From Fidelibacterota bacterium (GTDB taxonomy: Bacteria > Fidelibacterota > UBA2242), in contig JAUSPJ010000244.1 in NCBI GenBank assembly GCA_030655795.1, forward strand, positions 1 through 9,147: a stretch of 9,147 nt of DNA, written 5' to 3'. The position numbers and the translations under genes were made by a program. Below the pieces are notes generated by a model that saw only the letters and a program-made list of their open reading frames with translations, was not told the origin of the DNA and did no database searches. Shown one piece after another: positions 6,849-9,147 of the stretch (position 1 is its first letter; each line of letters begins with the position of its first letter).

Positions 6849-6866
6849 GTTAATGTTGATATTAAC
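6849..6866. repeat. Inverted repeat GTTAAT-N6-ATTAAC over the ilv -10 box and start site
   Basis: Perfect 6-bp arms at 6849-6854 and 6861-6866 with a 6-base centre overlap the -10 hexamer and the expected transcription start of the ilv promoter. The position suits a repressor operator, but the arms are short and AT-rich in an AT-rich region, so chance is a serious alternative. No known regulator motif is recognised. Confidence 0.3.
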
Positions 6867-6887
6867 CGATTTTTATTTAAGTGTCAA
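6859..6887 (-). promoter_or_regulatory. Sigma-70-type promoter of the ilv operon
   Basis: On the minus strand a perfect -35 TTGACA (6887 to 6882) is followed by a 17-base spacer and TAATAT (6864 to 6859), one mismatch from the -10 consensus TATAAT read position by position in its conserved T-A-xx-xT core. Transcription would start near 6851, giving a leader of about 183 bases before ilvD that contains the leader ORF and the attenuator. A near-ideal promoter fits an operon controlled mainly by downstream termination rather than by initiation. Confidence 0.8.
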
Positions 6888-6988
6888 TTGAAATTTAATA
6901 TTCACCGTTTTTTTATCTAAATATATTCCAAATCTCGTCTATTATTTATACCTTCAACTGATTCTTGAACACCAAAAGAGAAAGTTTT

Positions 6989-9147
6989 ATGCACAGATTT
7001 TTACTCCTCTTAAGTTTGTTTTTCCTCTCAGTCGCTCTGTATGCAGAGACATACAAAAAAGTGCAGATATATTTTACCGATCGAGCGGAATTGCGGGAAA
7101 TTCTACGGTCTGATATGGACATTGACCATGCTGAAATCCAGAGTGACAATTCAATTGTCGTTTTTCTCAGCTCAACTGAATACCGGCGTTTGCAGCACCA
7201 TGGATATCGGCATAAAGTGTTGATTGATGACTGGCAAAACTACTACCTGAATCGTCAAAAAATGACGGCATTGGAAAAACAATCACAACTGCAAACCACC
7301 GCGAAAACTCACGGCGTGACCGGGTTTGAGTTTGGTTCGATGGGCGGCTTTTACACTTTTGATGAAATCGTCGCTGAACTGGACAGTATGCGTGCTCACT
7401 TTCCAAATATCATCATTGAAAAATTTTCAATCGGCCAAAGTATCGAGGGCCGTGAATTATGGGCTGTTAAAATTTCCGACAATCCCGGCCAAGATGAAGA
7501 AGACGAAGCGCAGGTTTGTTTTGACGCGCTCATGCACCTCCGTGAGGGCGCCTCCATGTCCACAGTCATGTATTTCATGTATTATTTGCTGGAAAATTAC
7601 GGGAAAGACTCCGTTGTAACTTACCTTGTGGATAACCGGGAAATCTACTTTATTCCCTGTCTGAATCCCGATGGATATGAATATAATCGTCTGTCAAATC
7701 CCAGTGGTGGCGGCATGTGGCGTAAGAATCGTCGCATAAACGGGAATGGTTCCTATGGTATCGATCTGAATCGGAATTTTACTATTGGCTGGGCCTGGGA
7801 TAATGAGGGATCAAGCCCCAATGGGTACTCAGAAACCTATCGCGGCACAGCAGCGTTGTCCGAACCGGAATCCAACTGTTTTGCGGAGTTTATTAAATCC
7901 AAATCCATCCGCACGCACATCAATTACCACACCTACAGTAACATTATCCTGTATCCCTGGAGTTACATTGCCGAGCCGCCGCCGGATTCCACCATTCTAT
8001 TTGAATATGCCCGGGATATGAGTGAGTACAACGGCTATAACTATGGCAGCGGAGATGCCATCGGATATTTTGCTAACGGCACTCAATCGGACTGGATGTA
8101 TGGTGAAGAAACCGGAAAAAATAAAATCTTTTCCTTTGTGGTCGAAGTCGGAACTTCCGGTGACGGATTCTGGGCCGATGAAAACCGGATTATACCATTA
8201 GCGGAAGCAAATATCGGTTCCAATCTCTACCTCTGCTGGCTGCCCGGCGGGTTTGCAGCAATTGCCGGCCACAATTTTCAACAGTCCCTGTTTCTGCCCG
8301 GTGATTCTGTCACCTGTGATTTTATAATAAAAAACCGCGGACTGAAAGCGATTGACAATATACACCTGAAGATCGAATCGTTATCCGAATACGCCCTGGT
8401 CAATGAATCCAACATTGCGATTAGCCCGTTGGAAGTATGGGAATCCGACAGTGTGATAATTCATTTCCTGTTATCACCGGGAACACCCGCCGGTGAACAA
8501 ATCACACTCACCGCAAAATCATTTTACAATGATCTGCTGATGGACATTGACACCCTGGCGTTTTTTGCGGGAATGCAGACTGCCTTGTTTGCGGATTCGG
8601 GAAACGCTTTCGATTATAACTGGGACCAGTACTATACCAGCATCTACAATATCTGGGAACAGACTGACGACGATTTTCACAGCGCACCAAGCGCCTATAC
8701 TGACTCCAAAAACGGCAATTACACTTCTAAAATGACAACGTCTATGACTCTAGCAGAAGGAATTGATCTCACTGGATATAGCGCTCCACGACTGTCATTC
8801 TGGACTATCTATGCAATCGAAACCAACTGGGACTGTGGAATGGTCCAAATCAGCACAGACAGCGGTTCAACATGGACATCGCTAAACGGAATTTATACCA
8901 ATCCCGGTTCCGGAACCGGCGCTCAGGTCAAGGATATTCCGGTCTACCACGGATTCCAGACCAACTGGGTTCAGGAAGACATCGATCTGTCCGCCTACTC
9001 AGGCGAAACTATCCTGCTGCGCTTTGTTCTGAAATCAGACGATTACTTCGAATACGACGGCTGGTATATTGACGATATTCGGGTTTATTACTACACTATG
9101 GAAAATTATATAGGTATCAATACAAAACCGTTAGCAGAATTTGAATT
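6989..9147 (+). CDS. Secreted M14-family zinc carboxypeptidase with C-terminal beta domains (3' end cut off)
   Basis: The open frame covers 719 codons and leaves the window without a stop. Residues 1-19 look like a signal peptide: basic start, Leu/Phe-rich core, cleavage probably after ALYA. Residues about 20-110 are a likely propeptide. The catalytic domain (about 118-420) has all the M14 residues: zinc ligands H183 and E186 in MHLREGAS and H314 in NYHTYSN, substrate-binding NPDGYEY (226-232), R245 in WRKNRR, N261-R262 in GIDLNRNF, and the general base E386 in VEVGTSGDGFW. It resembles carboxypeptidase T. Residues about 425-525 look like an Ig/CARDB-type beta domain. About 530-700 looks like the immune-inhibitor-A/MAM-type jelly roll, ending in DGWYIDDIRV. 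A sorting domain may follow off the edge. The start has only a weak AAAGAG-like ribosome site. The gene is divergent from the ilv operon with no evident functional link; extracellular peptide degradation for nutrition is likely. Confidence 0.93.
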   Translation, partial: MHRFLLLLSLFFLSVALYAETYKKVQIYFTDRAELREILRSDMDIDHAEIQSDNSIVVFLSSTEYRRLQHHGYRHKVLIDDWQNYYLNRQKMTALEKQSQLQTTAKTHGVTGFEFGSMGGFYTFDEIVAELDSMRAHFPNIIIEKFSIGQSIEGRELWAVKISDNPGQDEEDEAQVCFDALMHLREGASMSTVMYFMYYLLENYGKDSVVTYLVDNREIYFIPCLNPDGYEYNRLSNPSGGGMWRKNRRINGNGSYGIDLNRNFTIGWAWDNEGSSPNGYSETYRGTAALSEPESNCFAEFIKSKSIRTHINYHTYSNIILYPWSYIAEPPPDSTILFEYARDMSEYNGYNYGSGDAIGYFANGTQSDWMYGEETGKNKIFSFVVEVGTSGDGFWADENRIIPLAEANIGSNLYLCWLPGGFAAIAGHNFQQSLFLPGDSVTCDFIIKNRGLKAIDNIHLKIESLSEYALVNESNIAISPLEVWESDSVIIHFLLSPGTPAGEQITLTAKSFYNDLLMDIDTLAFFAGMQTALFADSGNAFDYNWDQYYTSIYNIWEQTDDDFHSAPSAYTDSKNGNYTSKMTTSMTLAEGIDLTGYSAPRLSFWTIYAIETNWDCGMVQISTDSGSTWTSLNGIYTNPGSGTGAQVKDIPVYHGFQTNWVQEDIDLSAYSGETILLRFVLKSDDYFEYDGWYIDDIRVYYYTMENYIGINTKPLAEFE

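Noticed and set aside
6669..6851. T-box riboswitch as the regulator of the ilv operon
   Set aside because: No T-box consensus (AGGGTGGNACCGCG-like) or specifier-loop architecture is seen in the leader. The BCAA-rich ORF with alternative pairing explains the region better.
6894..6988. Promoter for the M14 peptidase gene
   Set aside because: Several AT-rich hexamers exist (for example TATATT at 6922 and TTTATA at 6945), but none has a good -35 at the right distance, so no site is called.
7167..7578. Minus-strand ORFs opposite the peptidase gene
   Set aside because: They lie over the conserved M14 catalytic region and show no family resemblance.
1..9147. CRISPR arrays, tRNA or rRNA genes, insertion sequences, phage genes
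   Set aside because: No direct repeat arrays, cloverleaf sequences, rRNA motifs, transposase motifs or terminal inverted repeats were seen; apart from the leader this is an ordinary metabolic region.

Overview
The window holds most of a branched-chain amino acid (BCAA) biosynthesis operon on the minus strand (positions 6887 down to 1, running off the left edge). A divergent secreted zinc carboxypeptidase lies on the plus strand from 6989 and runs off the right edge. Base composition is intermediate. The biosynthetic genes mostly have clear Shine-Dalgarno sites, and the gene starts and ends are packed tightly. A long secreted M14 peptidase with added beta-sandwich domains is common in the FCB group and related uncultured lineages (Calditrichota, KSB1, Marinimicrobia, Cloacimonadota-like). 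That placement is inference only; no phylogenetic marker is present.

In transcription order the operon reads: promoter, leader peptide and attenuator, ilvD (dihydroxy-acid dehydratase), ilvB (acetolactate synthase large subunit), ilvN (regulatory subunit), ilvC (ketol-acid reductoisomerase), cimA (citramalate synthase), leuA (2-isopropylmalate synthase, 5' end only). IlvBN, IlvC and IlvD form the shared isoleucine/valine pathway. CimA supplies the 2-oxobutanoate branch from pyruvate and acetyl-CoA, so isoleucine can be made without threonine deaminase. LeuA draws 2-oxoisovalerate into leucine synthesis. The later leucine genes probably follow beyond the left edge, but that is not seen.

The most interesting part is the 320-base gap between ilvD and the peptidase gene. 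On the minus strand it contains a near-consensus sigma-70 promoter (TTGACA, 17 bases, TAATAT). After it comes a 28-codon leader ORF in which 10 of 12 consecutive residues are Ile, Leu or Val. Next are three short segments: GGGAAGGGG, CCCCTTCCC and GGAAGGGG, the last followed by seven T. The middle segment can pair with the first (antiterminator) or with the last (intrinsic terminator). The first segment lies inside the last codons of the leader ORF. This is the full logic of ribosome-mediated transcription attenuation, placed just before the ilvD ribosome binding site. It predicts that the whole operon is read only when charged Ile-, Leu- or Val-tRNA is scarce.

Secondary points: the IlvC cofactor loop lacks the usual Arg and Ser that contact the NADPH 2'-phosphate and is acidic instead, hinting at NADH use. 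IlvB carries a four-cysteine insertion near its C-terminal third. The long ilvC reading frame has a more distal in-frame ATG that is probably not the true start.
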